64,000 nt of DNA from Hydrogenophaga sp. RAC07 (GCF_001713375.1 NZ_CP016449.1:4610685-4674684), one strand, 5' to 3'; positions 52,369 through 62,299 are shown, numbered from the stretch's first letter. Notes: generated by a model not told the origin, from the letters alone. Numbers and translations: made by a program.

Positions 52369-53505
52369 ATGAACACCTCCACGCTTGGTCCGTTTCGAAT
52401 CGCGGTCGTGGAGGACGAAGCGGTGCAGCGGCAAGCGCTCATCGATGTGCTGCAGATCGAGGGTTACAGCTGCCAGGGCTACGCTTCACCGATCGCTGCC
52501 CTTGCCGATCCACGACTGAGTGATGCGGACTTGTTGATCACCGACTTGAACCTACCCGGGATGAGCGGCTTGGAAATGATCGAGGCACTGCGCCATCGGA
52601 ATCGAGATGTCGGCGCGATCCTGATGACTGGGCAGGCAAGTCTGCAAACAGCCATCGACGCCGTGCGCATCGGCGCGGTTGACTATGTGATCAAGCCTTT
52701 CAAACTGAGCACCATGCTCACGACAGTTTCCAAGGCATTGGAGCAAGAAAGGCTGAGGCGGGAGATTGCAAGACTCCAAGGTGACTTGAAGCTACGGTAT
52801 GACGAGCTTTTGCTCATCAACAGAGAACTCGACGCCTTTGCAGCCCGGATCTCCCATGATCTTCGAGGCCCGATCACCACCATGAAGATGGTGCTGCAAA
52901 CGCTGAACGATGAAGCACTACATGCGCTTGAGAATGACCTGCAACACCTGGTTGTTTCGGGCATTCGATCAGGAGACAAGGCCATCAAGATGGTGCACGA
53001 TCTGCTTGAATTCTCGCGTTTGGGTCATCGGGAGTTGCATCTCGAGCGCCTGAATTTGAATGAGGTGTGCGCAACGGTCCTTGAAGAGCTTCGCACACTC
53101 CACCCCGCTCAGGGCTGTGCGATTGAAGTCGGTGATTTGCCCACAGTTCAAGGACATGAAGGGCTGTTGCACCAAGTGTTGGTCAACCTTGTCGGCAATG
53201 CCATCAAGTACTCCGGCACCGTGAAATCCCCACACGTACGGGTTGCCTCAGTACCCGGCGATACCAAAGGGTGGGTTTGCGTCACGGTGTCGGACAACGG
53301 GGTGGGTTTTCAGGCAAACAAGATACACGAGCTGTTCAAGCCTTTTCAGCGCTTGCATCATCCCGATCAGTTTCCCGGCGAGGGTATGGGATTGGCGAAC
53401 GTAAAGCGCATTGTGGAGCGGCATGGGGGTACTGTCGCGGCCTCACTCAACCCCGGAGGTGGGGCATGCTTCAAACTGACGCTTCCCGCTGCTGATGCGT
53501 CGTGA
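52369..53505 (+). CDS. Receiver-histidine kinase, paralogue B (378 aa)
   Basis: A 378-aa protein with the same length and order as the product of 37807. The receiver has VVEDEAVQRQ, LLITDLNLPGMSGLEM, LMTGQASL and IKPF. The kinase has AARISHDLRGPITTM, LVGNAIKYSG, DNGVGF and GMGLANVKRIVERHGG. The ATG follows weakly conserved bases. It is divergent from the 1379-aa hybrid kinase and may receive phosphate from it. Confidence 0.9.
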   Translation: MNTSTLGPFRIAVVEDEAVQRQALIDVLQIEGYSCQGYASPIAALADPRLSDADLLITDLNLPGMSGLEMIEALRHRNRDVGAILMTGQASLQTAIDAVRIGAVDYVIKPFKLSTMLTTVSKALEQERLRREIARLQGDLKLRYDELLLINRELDAFAARISHDLRGPITTMKMVLQTLNDEALHALENDLQHLVVSGIRSGDKAIKMVHDLLEFSRLGHRELHLERLNLNEVCATVLEELRTLHPAQGCAIEVGDLPTVQGHEGLLHQVLVNLVGNAIKYSGTVKSPHVRVASVPGDTKGWVCVTVSDNGVGFQANKIHELFKPFQRLHHPDQFPGEGMGLANVKRIVERHGGTVAASLNPGGGACFKLTLPAADAS

Positions 53506-53539
53506 TTTGCACATTGAGTGCGCTACGGCTACGCTGAAC

Positions 53540-53797
53540 AAGCTGCCCTCCCAGCGCGTGGTCTATGCCGGCGTGCGCAGTTCCTGCTTCATGGTCCAGT
53601 TGCGCGGTGCACCACCCAAATCTGCGCTGGCCAGTTTGAGCATGTTCCGTCCGAAGCGCTCGTTGAGCTAATCCAGGGCCACCATGAGTTGCACTCGCGA
53701 GCTTGATGCCATGGGTGGATTGAGAGCTCCCAGCTCACCGTCTTCAAGTTCAAGTACAAACTGCTCGGATTTCTACGAATCGATGTCCAGCAGCATC
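53540..53797 (-). pseudogene. umuC: umuC 3' remnant (DNA polymerase V catalytic subunit)
   Basis: A minus-strand frame reads as the UmuC C-terminus: LMVALD then LNERFGRNMLKLASADLG and RNWTMKQELRTPA then TTRWEGSLF. Three in-frame TAG codons interrupt it: after MLLDIDS, inside ALD-LNERF (where UmuC has Gln) and before TTRW. The sequence is cut on its 5' side by the IS scar at 53798. It is dead, and umuD is absent. Confidence 0.75.
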
Positions 53798-53922
53798 ACA
53801 CTGACGTCTCCCCCATATCCGGTCACTTTTAAACTGGAGTTGGGCGGCGAGCCAGCGCAGCCAGGACGACGCTAGGCTCACCCGCCTCATCCGAGAGAGC
53901 TTCGAGCTCAGCGACCGCACCT
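53798..53922. repeat. IS3 scar: solo end (copy 2) fused to an internal OrfB piece
   Basis: 53798-53847 repeats 11454-11503 with one mismatch. It is followed directly by 76 bases matching 8766-8841 of the IS3 OrfB gene with one mismatch. The middle and right of the element are gone, so this is a deletion remnant. Confidence 0.8.
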
Positions 53923-54143
53923 AACCGCTATCCGCGAGACATTGGAAGAAAGGCTGACGCTTGCATTGGCAGAAATCGACAAGGGCTAGATGCCGTCAAC
54001 TTGGTCGTGGTCGAAAGCGGCCGAAACGCTTTCGGTCGAAATCGCTCTACAGATCATTCGTGAGCAGAAGAACGACCCTCAGGACCCAGCGTATCGAGCT
54101 GAGTGAGAGTGGCAATTTGCTGCTCGGACAGCCTCATACCCTC
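53923..54143. other. Possible gene remnants beside the IS scar
   Basis: A short plus-strand end frame (LTAIRETLEERLTLALAEID then KG and stop at 53989) is followed at once by a 38-codon frame (53990-54106, MPSTWSWSKAAETLSVEIAL start). They read like the end of one small protein and a second small protein, as in toxin-antitoxin pairs, but neither is recognised. Confidence 0.3.
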
Positions 54144-57100
54144 CTACCAGTTGGCTCGCAGGCCAACCAGCACGCCCGCATTGTGCTGACGACTGTTGTG
54201 CTCAAACTGCACATCGGCAAAAAGATCTATTCCCCTGCTGATGCTCCCGTTGGCGCCTAGGCCAACGATCAGGGTGTCACGTTTGAGCGCTACGCCGGAG
54301 ACCTGGAATGGTGAAGCCATAGCCGCACCCTGAAATTGGACGCTCATGGGCTTGTTGACATCCCCAAACTCATGTGCCCAGATGGCGCGTGGTTCCAACC
54401 GCACCCTACCGACATCAAAGCTTGCCTTGGCGCCCAATAGGGATTTGGTGGATGTGTTGGTTTGGCCAGACACTTGCAAATTCAGAGCCCCAGCCCCGGT
54501 TTCGGTAAATCCGTCGACCTTGTCGCTGTTGATTGAAAGAGCCGCCAAGGGACTCAAAGTCCAACCAAGCAGCGGAATGCTGAACGTAGCCTCGCCATAG
54601 GCGGAGAGCGTGTTACCGCTAAAGTCCGAACTGGCCTCACGAACCAGGGCACCCACCGTGACTGTTCGATCCATTTTGTTGCTGCTCCAAGCCGCACTGG
54701 CCGAACCCTTGAAGGTCCACGGGCCTGCAACGAAGCTGCCATACGCCGCCAGGGCGGTGCTGCGTGATTTGCCCGAATCGTTGTTGGCAAAGCTCAGTCG
54801 TGAAGTACCGCTGCTCAGCGCAGCACCCACCAGAAGACCTTCGCCCAACTGGGTATCGAAACCGACGCTCAACGACGTGGACCTGACTTTGCTGCCCGAT
54901 GCGTTGGCATCGGCGCTGTTGTCTTGGAAGCCGCCTGCGCCGCGCAGCCAGAAACCGTGGCCCTGTACGGTGGAGACCGGAGGCCAAAGCAATCCCTCCG
55001 ACAAACTGATCTTCTGCAGTGAATCAGAAACAAGCTCGCTCAAAGCAGACATGTGGTCATTTGAGGCGAGAAGCAAGGGCCGATTGCTGAACGCATTGGT
55101 CGGACTTCTTGTTCCGCCTGCTTGCACCGTGCCCATACGGGTCTGCAATAGGTTGCCGAATCCAGCAGAAAACCCAGTGCCTATGCCGCGAAGAGCTACC
55201 AGTCCGGCACCACTGACAGAGTCGTATGCTGCGCGAGCCTGCTCGGCAGAAAGGCCAACCAAGGCGCTCTGTACCGTCACCATGTCGCCTGTCGCTCCTG
55301 TATTTGCGCTTTCGAGTGCATCCGAGGTAGCCATCTGATTGGGCGTGCGCGCCACCGAAATAAAGCTGATGTCATTGCGTGCCAAGGTGAGGAAAACGCT
55401 GTTTGCGTCATACGTCAGCGAGGGAGTAAGGAATGCCATGTCCGTCGTCACGCCGGCGAAAGTACCGGTGTAACCACCCGCGGCGCTGAGGAGGGTGTAA
55501 GACGTGCTGTCAGCGTAACTTCCCGGTGCCGCTCGGACCTCGACAGCTCCCTCTAGAGTCGCGATGCCGGTAATGTTGGTGCGGTCGTTGTTGCCCGCAG
55601 CATCGACGTCTACACGATAAATGGAGCCGGGGGCAAAGTTGAGATTGCCGGCAACACTCAACGTGCCGATGGAGTTGCCGGGTGCAAGCGCTCCGCCTGC
55701 GGCTACGGTCGTGCTGCCTACGATGCCACTGCCACCCAGCGCGCCACCGCTGTTTACGCTGATGGACGAACCGGCCAATGAACCATTGACGGACAGCGTG
55801 CCGCCATCCACGCTGGTGATGCCGCTATAGGTGTTGATGCCCGACAGAATCAGGTTGCCTCCACCTGCTTTGGTCAATGCCCCGATACCGCTTACGACCC
55901 CGGAATACGTGCCTGTGGCAGCTTGGTCAAAAATGACTTGCGCATTGTTGAGGACGTTGCCCTTCAGGCTGGTGCTGTCGCCCTGAAGCGTGCCCGCCGT
56001 GATGGTGGTGCCTCCGGAATAGGTGTTGGCGCCGGTGAGCGTGAGCTGGCCCGCCCCGCTTTTGGTGAGCCCGCCCGCACCGGAAATCGTCCCGGTCAGG
56101 CTCATGCTGTTGACGCCCTGAACTGTCAAGCCCCCTGCGCCCAGCGACACCAGGTTGCCGACGGTGAGGTCATTGACCGTTGCCTGCACGGCCCCGCCAT
56201 TGGAAGTCAGCACCCCGGCTCCGAATGCGGCGGGGTCGCTGAACAGTGCCACACCACCGTTAAGCGTGGTGCTGCCGCTGATCAGCGCGCCCTGCAGCGC
56301 CCAGCTACCACCTTGCACGGTGAGGTTGGCGAAGTTGACGTAGGTGGCAGCAGACACGGTCCCGGTGCCGGTGCTGCTGTGGTCGTCGGCCACATTGCGC
56401 AACGTCAGCGTGTTGGCGCCGCCAGAGCCGCCGTCGATCTGGCCGGTGGCCGCGAACGTCAGATTGACGCCAGAAAGACCACCCAGTGCCTGCCCAGTGC
56501 CGCCCGCTGCGCTCACGCTGGAACCGGTGACCGCCGTGAAGCTGTTGGCACCACCGCCCGCGCCCATCGAGACCCCGCCGTTGATGGTGCCGAAATTGGT
56601 GAAGGCGTTGCCTGCCGCGGAGGCCTCGAAGGCGGTGCGGCCGGTTAGAACGCCGCTGGCGCTGTTGGTCATGTTGACCTGACCACCACCACGAACGCCG
56701 ACGATGAGCGCGTCCGAAGCAACGACCGTGGCGCCCAACAGCGAGACGGAGTTGACGAGGCCGCTGTTGACGACATTGGTGACGCCAGATGCGCCGTTGT
56801 TCACGTTCAACGCCAGTCCGTCCAGGCTGCTCAGCGTCGCACCCTCCACTCCGGCAGTGCCTTTGATCGTTCCACTCGCCAGGTTCGTGATGCTGTATGT
56901 GGTGGACACGCCCGACCCCATTACCACCCCGCCGTTCAAAGCGGGCTCCCGCCCCAGCCAGAAAGGGTCGATGAGGCCCGAGTTGTTCAGCGTGATGCCG
57001 GTGCCGGTCAGGCTCATCACCTTGCTGCCCGGCGTCCCGTTCATTGTGGCGCTCGCGTTGACGTTGACCGTCAGGTTGTTGGTGGCACTGGTGTAAGTGT

Positions 57101-57320
57101 TAAGAAACAGCGGCATACCAGGAACGCCGGAGCAAGTCACGGTCGAGCCGACGGTCGAGCAAGCTGCTTGTGCGGTACCCAGCGGTGTGAAGAACAGCAC
57201 CACCGCCGCCAGCGACAGGGCGTTGCGCGCATGGGACTTGTTGCCGTGGGCGGCGCATTCTGAGGTAGCGACGCACGCGCCAAGCGATTCGTTCCACACA
57301 GTCTTATAGGTTTTGTTCAT
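54144..57320 (-). CDS. Autotransporter (type Va secretion) with ESPR signal
   Basis: A 1058-aa protein from ATG 57320 behind GGAGAG. The N-terminal MNKTYKTVWNESLGACVATS is an extended signal peptide region (ESPR), followed by a hydrophobic core (ALSLAAVVLFFTPLGTAQA). The passenger (about 60-640) has Gly/Thr/Asn-rich beta-helix repeats, including autotransporter-associated strands (LTKSGAGQLTLTGANTYSGG). The C-terminal barrel (about 780-1058) ends in LRANW, with the terminal aromatic residue needed for Bam insertion. It probably mediates adhesion or biofilm formation. Alternative: a plain adhesin without cleavage. Confidence 0.9.
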   Translation of the reverse strand: MNKTYKTVWNESLGACVATSECAAHGNKSHARNALSLAAVVLFFTPLGTAQAACSTVGSTVTCSGVPGMPLFLNTYTSATNNLTVNVNASATMNGTPGSKVMSLTGTGITLNNSGLIDPFWLGREPALNGGVVMGSGVSTTYSITNLASGTIKGTAGVEGATLSSLDGLALNVNNGASGVTNVVNSGLVNSVSLLGATVVASDALIVGVRGGGQVNMTNSASGVLTGRTAFEASAAGNAFTNFGTINGGVSMGAGGGANSFTAVTGSSVSAAGGTGQALGGLSGVNLTFAATGQIDGGSGGANTLTLRNVADDHSSTGTGTVSAATYVNFANLTVQGGSWALQGALISGSTTLNGGVALFSDPAAFGAGVLTSNGGAVQATVNDLTVGNLVSLGAGGLTVQGVNSMSLTGTISGAGGLTKSGAGQLTLTGANTYSGGTTITAGTLQGDSTSLKGNVLNNAQVIFDQAATGTYSGVVSGIGALTKAGGGNLILSGINTYSGITSVDGGTLSVNGSLAGSSISVNSGGALGGSGIVGSTTVAAGGALAPGNSIGTLSVAGNLNFAPGSIYRVDVDAAGNNDRTNITGIATLEGAVEVRAAPGSYADSTSYTLLSAAGGYTGTFAGVTTDMAFLTPSLTYDANSVFLTLARNDISFISVARTPNQMATSDALESANTGATGDMVTVQSALVGLSAEQARAAYDSVSGAGLVALRGIGTGFSAGFGNLLQTRMGTVQAGGTRSPTNAFSNRPLLLASNDHMSALSELVSDSLQKISLSEGLLWPPVSTVQGHGFWLRGAGGFQDNSADANASGSKVRSTSLSVGFDTQLGEGLLVGAALSSGTSRLSFANNDSGKSRSTALAAYGSFVAGPWTFKGSASAAWSSNKMDRTVTVGALVREASSDFSGNTLSAYGEATFSIPLLGWTLSPLAALSINSDKVDGFTETGAGALNLQVSGQTNTSTKSLLGAKASFDVGRVRLEPRAIWAHEFGDVNKPMSVQFQGAAMASPFQVSGVALKRDTLIVGLGANGSISRGIDLFADVQFEHNSRQHNAGVLVGLRANW

Positions 57321-57689
57321 GGCTCTCCATTCGATTTTTTGTTGAATAACCAATGTGGCCACCTGCCGGTGATGGGGTGTTTGGTCGATAGACACAGCGC
57401 GTTCTGCGATAGGCAGTGCCACGAGATCGCGTATTCCCCGCCGATGCCGCTCTCATCTATGTAGTGGCGAGCCCATCGTACGGGTTACATTCAAGTCTGT
57501 TCGCGGGAAAACAGGTATGTTTCAGCGGCTTATCAGGGCACAGTCCGGCCCAAGGGAGGGGCGGGACAGGAGCTCGCACCTGCATAACATTCAGGAGAGA
57601 CACGCTGGAGCCTCTGTCGGCGATGCCGCCCCACGTTCGTTACCAGCGCATCGAGGTGTATTTGTCTTAGGCCTGCTTTGGAACGCACC

Positions 57690-58028
57690 GCTCGCAACCG
57701 CGCACATCTCGATCTTGGCCCTGTGGTGCTTCGCGGCATGGACGGTCATGCGCCTTTTCAAGTTTCTGGGTCAACTGGCCGAACTGGGAATCGTGATGGC
57801 TCCAGAACTCCACGTGCCGTTCAAGGCGGATCACGTCACCTTGGAAATGCGGCCAAAACAAGGCGTCAAGAAAGTCGAATTCGCTTCGTTCGCCACACCG
57901 CCTCATGTCCCTTGTGCGCTGGGCTCGTGTTACTGCACGACGGAAGTGATGAGTTCAAAGACTGCATCGTCGGACGTTGTGACAATTCGCCAAGGGAGCA
58001 CGTCGGAAATTCCATGCGTGGACAATGA
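57690..58028 (+). pseudogene. Frame-disrupted small gene with CxxC motif
   Basis: One plus frame holds MRLFKFLGQLAELGIVMAPE and another continues with RHTASCPLCAGLVLLHDGSD, then GRCDNSPREH. I recall similar CPxC...GRC-NSPREH proteins in betaproteobacteria, but cannot verify this. The frame change around 57880-57900 suggests a broken gene. The rest of 57321-58116 holds no other gene. Confidence 0.35.
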
Positions 58029-58116
58029 ATGGAAGGCCTGCGTGTTTCGGTTGCTGCTGGACACTCAGCTCGGTTGCTCTTAGACAGCGAAAACCGGTGC
58101 TCAACACTCAAGCGCC

Positions 58117-58587
58117 ATGAAAATATTGACTTCCCCTTTTCCTGTTGCCGTTGACTCTGTCAAACCACGTCACTCAAGCAAGGCAGACCCCTACGCCAGT
58201 GAGGCGCAGACCAGTGCACTGTTGCGCCGTGGTGCCGAATACAGGTTTCACCGAATCAATGCCTCGGACATGATCACAACCGGCGAAGCGGTTCTGCTGA
58301 GCGGCATCAGCCGCGTGACGTTCAATGCCTGGCTCAAGAGCGGCCGTTGCATTGGTGTGAAGCATTTGCGCAGCTGCATCAAGGTTCCGAAATGGCAGTT
58401 TGAGCCGTACGTGTTCCCGGTGCTTCAGGCGGTGTCCGAGGCCTTGGCCACTACGGACGGATGGCAGATGCTGTCGTTTCTGGAAACCCCGCACGTGGCA
58501 CTAGGAGGGCTGGCACCACGTATCGCCTTGGAGCAGGGCGTGATGCGACAGCGCATCGTTGAACTTGCAGCGGCACAAGGGCATTGA
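58117..58587 (+). CDS. HTH regulator with antitoxin-like toxin-binding C-terminus
   Basis: A 156-aa protein. Residues 50-80 form an HTH (MITTGEAVLLSGISRVTFNA then WLKSGR), and the C-terminal part (105-150) resembles the Xre/MbcA/ParS toxin-binding fold (WQMLSFLETPHVALGGLAPR). No RES or other toxin gene follows; the next gene is on the opposite strand. It may be an orphan antitoxin or a solo regulator. Confidence 0.55.
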   Translation: MKILTSPFPVAVDSVKPRHSSKADPYASEAQTSALLRRGAEYRFHRINASDMITTGEAVLLSGISRVTFNAWLKSGRCIGVKHLRSCIKVPKWQFEPYVFPVLQAVSEALATTDGWQMLSFLETPHVALGGLAPRIALEQGVMRQRIVELAAAQGH

Positions 58588-58637
58588 GCTCGGCTGCATA
58601 TGAAACTTAAAGATCTCGGGTTAGACAAAGCCCATCG

Positions 58638-59105
58638 TCATTCGACCTCGGTGATGAGAGCCAATGCCTCACGTTTGCCCAAGGAAAGCCGCTGGAGAAT
58701 CTGAGGGACCCGTGAAGCCCGCGGCGCTGCACCGCCGGATTCCCACTTCCAGATCGACAGTGCAGAGACCTCCAGCAATCTGGCCATTTGGTCTTGCGTG
58801 AACCCCAGGCGAGCGCGGTTGGTTTTGAGGCGCTCGGCCGTGAAGACCGCCTTGCGGCCTGGCTTGCCTTTTTTTTCTGCACCGACAGGGAGAGCTTTTG
58901 AAGGCAGTGCCTTCACGGGTTGCGTGCCTTGCACCTTAGACAACTTCTTAACCTGTGAATGCAGGACGCTGAGCTGCTTCTTCAATACAGAAATATCCGC
59001 GCGTTGAACTGCAGAAGTCTTACGCACAGCAGTGATTTCGTCGCGCAGCTCTTTTCGAGCGACACGGGCGATTTCGCGTTTAAGGGAATCGGCAAAGGTA
59101 GTCAT
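58638..59105 (-). CDS. XRE-family regulator with N-terminal coiled coil
   Basis: A 155-aa protein. A long helix of about 65 residues (EITAVRKTSAVQRADISVLK then KQLSVLHSQVKKLSKV) is followed by a basic linker (KKGKPGRKAVF) and a C-terminal Cro/C1 HTH (LGFTQDQMARLLEVSALSIW then KWESGG). The HTH at the C-terminus is unusual; similar proteins are called putative transcriptional regulators. It is convergent with the preceding gene (about 50 bases between stops). Confidence 0.75.
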   Translation of the reverse strand: MTTFADSLKREIARVARKELRDEITAVRKTSAVQRADISVLKKQLSVLHSQVKKLSKVQGTQPVKALPSKALPVGAEKKGKPGRKAVFTAERLKTNRARLGFTQDQMARLLEVSALSIWKWESGGAAPRASRVPQILQRLSLGKREALALITEVE

Positions 59106-59223
59106 ATGGCATATGTTAAGCCGTGTCGCGTTTTAGGTGTGAGGGTGGAACACACCATGATGACCTTTGGCCACAGTTAAAGGGCCACGGTACCGCGAAA
59201 GATTACTTCTCATCAAACAGTGT

Positions 59224-59568
59224 TCAGATCGGTTTCCCGAAATCTAGAGCCAACTGTTGAAAATCCAGCAGAGACCGAGCTGCCTGCTCCGTCTTGACCA
59301 GTTTCAAGCCAAGCAAGCCACATTCAAGAGAGCGAAGCTTTGTCGTCAGCGGCACCTTGGGAACCGTCAAGTCCAACTTGAGATGGCAATGAGTTGCCTG
59401 AGCAAGAAGTATTTCCTGTCGGAGTTTGTCATCGGTACAGCTCACCAACAACTGGGTGCCGATAGGAATGATGACTTCCTGACCTGAGGGAACCCCAATG
59501 TGTTGAGTTCCACTGATCTCTGACCCGAGATTTCCATCGAATGCTGACCCACCCGCTTGTGTGAGCAA
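59224..59568 (-). CDS. Hypothetical protein, low support
   Basis: A 114-aa frame that starts in the DNA beside the IS21-type fragment. It has an ordinary composition (PIGTQLLVSCTDDKLRQEIL) and no recognised domain. The start may be artificial, because the fragment next to it is a broken gene. It could be a PilZ-like or similar small domain: the segment after the start has strand spacing of that kind, but key residues were not seen. Confidence 0.35.
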   Translation of the reverse strand: MLTQAGGSAFDGNLGSEISGTQHIGVPSGQEVIIPIGTQLLVSCTDDKLRQEILLAQATHCHLKLDLTVPKVPLTTKLRSLECGLLGLKLVKTEQAARSLLDFQQLALDFGKPI

Positions 59569-59574
59569 AGCAGC

Positions 59575-59943
59575 TCACGTTGTGGATAAGTGCTTCGTTT
59601 TCTCCTTTTCAGACTTGGGGCCTGCTGAACTGTTTTTGAACCGATAGCTGTCGTTTCCGGTCTCCAGAATATGGCATCGGTGTGTGTGGAGCTGCAGCAA
59701 AGTGCGCCGCTGTTTCCGCGACTTTGTTGCCTCGATCAAGAGCCAGGTCGAAAGCTTGTCAGCGTATGGATCGAGCTTGCTGGTGCTCGTCCGCTTGGCA
59801 TAGCGGGGCTCTTCGTCGCCCGCCCGCAGGTACTTCTTAACGGTATTGCGAGCCAGGCCTGTGCGCCTGGAGATCTCGCGGATGGACATCTGCTCGCGCA
59901 ATGCCCAGCGTCTTATGACACTTAAAGTCGCCACGTCTATCAC
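59575..59943 (-). pseudogene. IS21-family IstA N-terminal fragment
   Basis: About 90 codons match the start of IstA (LSVIRRWALREQMSIREISR, TGLARNTVKKYLRAG, SRKQRRTLLQLH). After residue 95 the sequence departs from the family and stops. The rest of istA and istB are missing. Upstream (59944-60040) are two copies of GTGGGTCAG, as in IS21-type terminal repeats. Confidence 0.8.
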
Positions 59944-60042
59944 TCCTGAAATCTCCTGCTACTAAAAGCAGCAGGATAGGGTTCTTACGTGGGTCAGCTT
60001 TAAATGGAAATTGCAGCTCTAAGTGGGTCAGTTTTCAACGGA
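59944..60042. repeat. IS21-type terminal repeat region
   Basis: GTGGGTCAGCTTT (about 59991-60003) and GTGGGTCAGTTTTC (about 60023-60036) are direct repeats typical of IS21-family ends. The IS end is about 80 bases before the frameshifted kinase gene, so it may have removed or replaced that gene's promoter or 5' end. Confidence 0.6.
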
Positions 60043-60117
60043 AGCCAACAGCGTCGCACATACGAACAACTTTTTAGTGGATGCTCCACTAACTACGAAA
60101 ACTGCTGGAAGACATCC

Positions 60118-61751
60118 ATGGACTCAACAGACGCCAGTCCCCCACTTCAGGCCAAGCCCGCGGATCAAGCGCTCCTGTCTAACTTCAAGCTGTTGGCCAC
60201 AGCAGTTTCCCGGCTGAACGACATTGTTCTGATTACCGAAGCAGAGCCCATCGACCAGCCCGGACCTCGCATCGTTTTCGTCAATGACGCCTATGAGCGT
60301 CGCACGGGATACAGCAGTGAAGAGACCATCGGCAACACGCCCAGGATGCTGCAAGGGCCCAAGACGCAGCGTGCCGAGCTAGATCGCATTCGTGTTGCGT
60401 TGACAGCATGGGAGCCCGTGCGCGCCGAATTGATCAACTACACCAAGGCGGGCAAGGAGTTCTGGCTTGAGCTGGATATTGTCCCGGTCGCCGACGAGAA
60501 CGGCTGGTATACGCACTGGATTGCCATCGAACGTGACATCACCGATCGCAAACTGGTGGAGGCGGCGCGTGAGGCCATGGAATTACAGTTGCGCGAACTG
60601 CAAAAGATGGAAGCGATTGGTACTTTGGCAGGTGGTATTGCGCATGATTTCAACAACATCATTGCAACCATGCTTGGTAACGCCGAGCTGGCGCGCCGCA
60701 GCCTGGATCATGAACATGCGGCGCTGCAGAGCATCGACGAAATTGTGAAAGCCGGGCGGCGCGCGCGGGACTTGGTACGGCAGATCTTGACGTTCAGTCG
60801 TCGGCAGGTCACGGATATGAATCCGATTTCGCTTGAGTCGCTTGTCCACGAGGTGGCGCAAATGCTAAGTGCCAATCTGCCGGCGAAAATACACATCGAG
60901 GTCAATGCTGCCGCCAATACGCCTCTTGTTCGCGCCGATTCGACGCAGATGATGCAGGTGCTGATGAACTTGGGCTCCAACGCCATTCAGGCGATGCGCG
61001 AGCACGGCGGCACCTTGTATTTCACCGTTGAGGCCGTGGTGTCCTCCTTGCTGGTACCGGCAGGTCCGGGTCATAGTGTCCTGCCCGCCGTGCGGCTCAC
61101 AGTCCGTGACAGCGGTTCCGGTATGGATCAAGCCACGCTTGATCGCATGTTTGAGCCCTTTTTCACTACCAAACCGCTTGGCGAGGGTACTGGTCTGGGG
61201 CTGGCGGTCGTGCACGGCATTGTCAAATTCCATGGCGGTCTGATCGATGTAACGAGCAAGCCCGGTAGCGGTACATCTTTCACTATCGACCTTCCGGTGG
61301 CGAGTGGCATACGCGATACGGATCTGCGAGTCGCCGCAGCGCCGCTTGTGTCCGCTCCAACGCTAACAAAGTCTGGTGCGGTCGGCACATCCTATACCTG
61401 GACGACGACGATTCTTTGGTGTTTCTGGTGCGACGGTTGCTGGAGATTGAGGGCTTCAAGGTCACTGCATTTAGCGAGCAGTCCGAAGCCATCGCAGCGG
61501 TAGCGGCCGATGGTGATGCCTTTGATCTGGTGGTCACCGATTTCAATATGCCTGGCATGAACGGCATCGAGGTGATGCAAAAGATGCTCGCCATCAAACC
61601 TGGACTGAAAACAGCCATCGCATCAGGGTTTGTAGATGAAGCTCTGACTGAGGCAGCTCGACAAGTGGGCGTCACCAAGCTGATCTTCAAGGAAAGCGCC
61701 ATCGAGGATTTCTGCGCGGTCATGCGGGAACTAATCGACGAAACCAGCTAG
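60118..61751 (+). pseudogene. PAS hybrid histidine kinase with a frameshift before the receiver
   Basis: From ATG 60118: PAS (about 25-145, IVFVNDAYERRTGYSSEETI), HisKA (LAGGIAHDFNNIIATMLGNA), HATPase (MNLGSNAIQAM, DSGSGM, GTGLGLAVVHG) and then a linker. At about 61374-61385 the frame must change: the other frame reads RHILYLDDDDSLVFLVRRLL, VTDFNMPGMNG and LIFKES, a receiver ending at 61751. No start codon lies between, so a single-base loss is the simplest explanation. The uninterrupted first frame ends at 61503 with unrelated residues. The kinase half could still function alone. Confidence 0.8.
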
Positions 61752-61845
61752 GCGGGGTTGTTGCATTACCTCGCGATGTGGCGGCGCTGCAGTAAACCGG
61801 TGAGCGGCGTCGAGCGGTTGCGATCACTCGACCGACTGCTTATGG

Positions 61846-62034
61846 CCGAATGGAGAAGTCTAGCCATGCTCATCGTAGGTCGCTACCCATCAAGTGGGTA
61901 GCAACAAGTGTTGCCAGCAGGTTGAGTGGCCGGTCTTGGTGGTATAGCCGCCGTGCGGATGGAGGCAATTGAACGGCTGGTGATGGTCGCTGCGTTCTTT
62001 CGAAGCGAGGCGCCCAAATGACTCAGTTCAGTCT
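61846..62034 (+). repeat. Dispersed non-coding repeat type 2, copy 1
   Basis: About 190 bases align with 63353-63538 in the same direction. Shared blocks include CCGGTCTTGGTGGT, GGTCGCT then CCCATCAAG, and GTTCAGTCT. No gene is evident in either copy. Confidence 0.6.
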
Positions 62035-62057
62035 GCAGCCGTCGTCCGGTCGCCAGA

Positions 62058-62200
62058 GGACGACTCTGCAGCGATTACCTACTTTGGGGATGGAAAGCTG
62101 AGCCCGCAGTCCTTTCCGCATTTCGGTCATCCAGGCCCAGGCAATCACAGCTGTTGTGTGTCAACTCATTAGGGTGCTGCATCCGTTGCAACGCGCTGCG
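62058..62200 (-). repeat. Dispersed non-coding repeat, copy B
   Basis: The complement of this segment matches 28720-28860 (copy A), with a 20-base identical block GGACTGCGGGCTCAGCTTTC differing by one base in copy A. It lies between the type 2 repeats. Confidence 0.6.
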
Positions 62201-62272
62201 TGGCGCGCACGCGGCGCTTTCATGCGCCGCCCCAGATGTTCTTCCTCCCACGAGCGCACACCGATAGTTGGT

Positions 62273-62299
62273 GTGTTGCGTCGACCAGTTGAATCCGCC
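62273..62299. repeat. Solo IS30-type end
   Basis: 27 bases beginning GTGTTGCG match the complement of the left end of the IS30 element at 9252 with one mismatch, and its right end with two. No transposase accompanies it. Confidence 0.7.
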
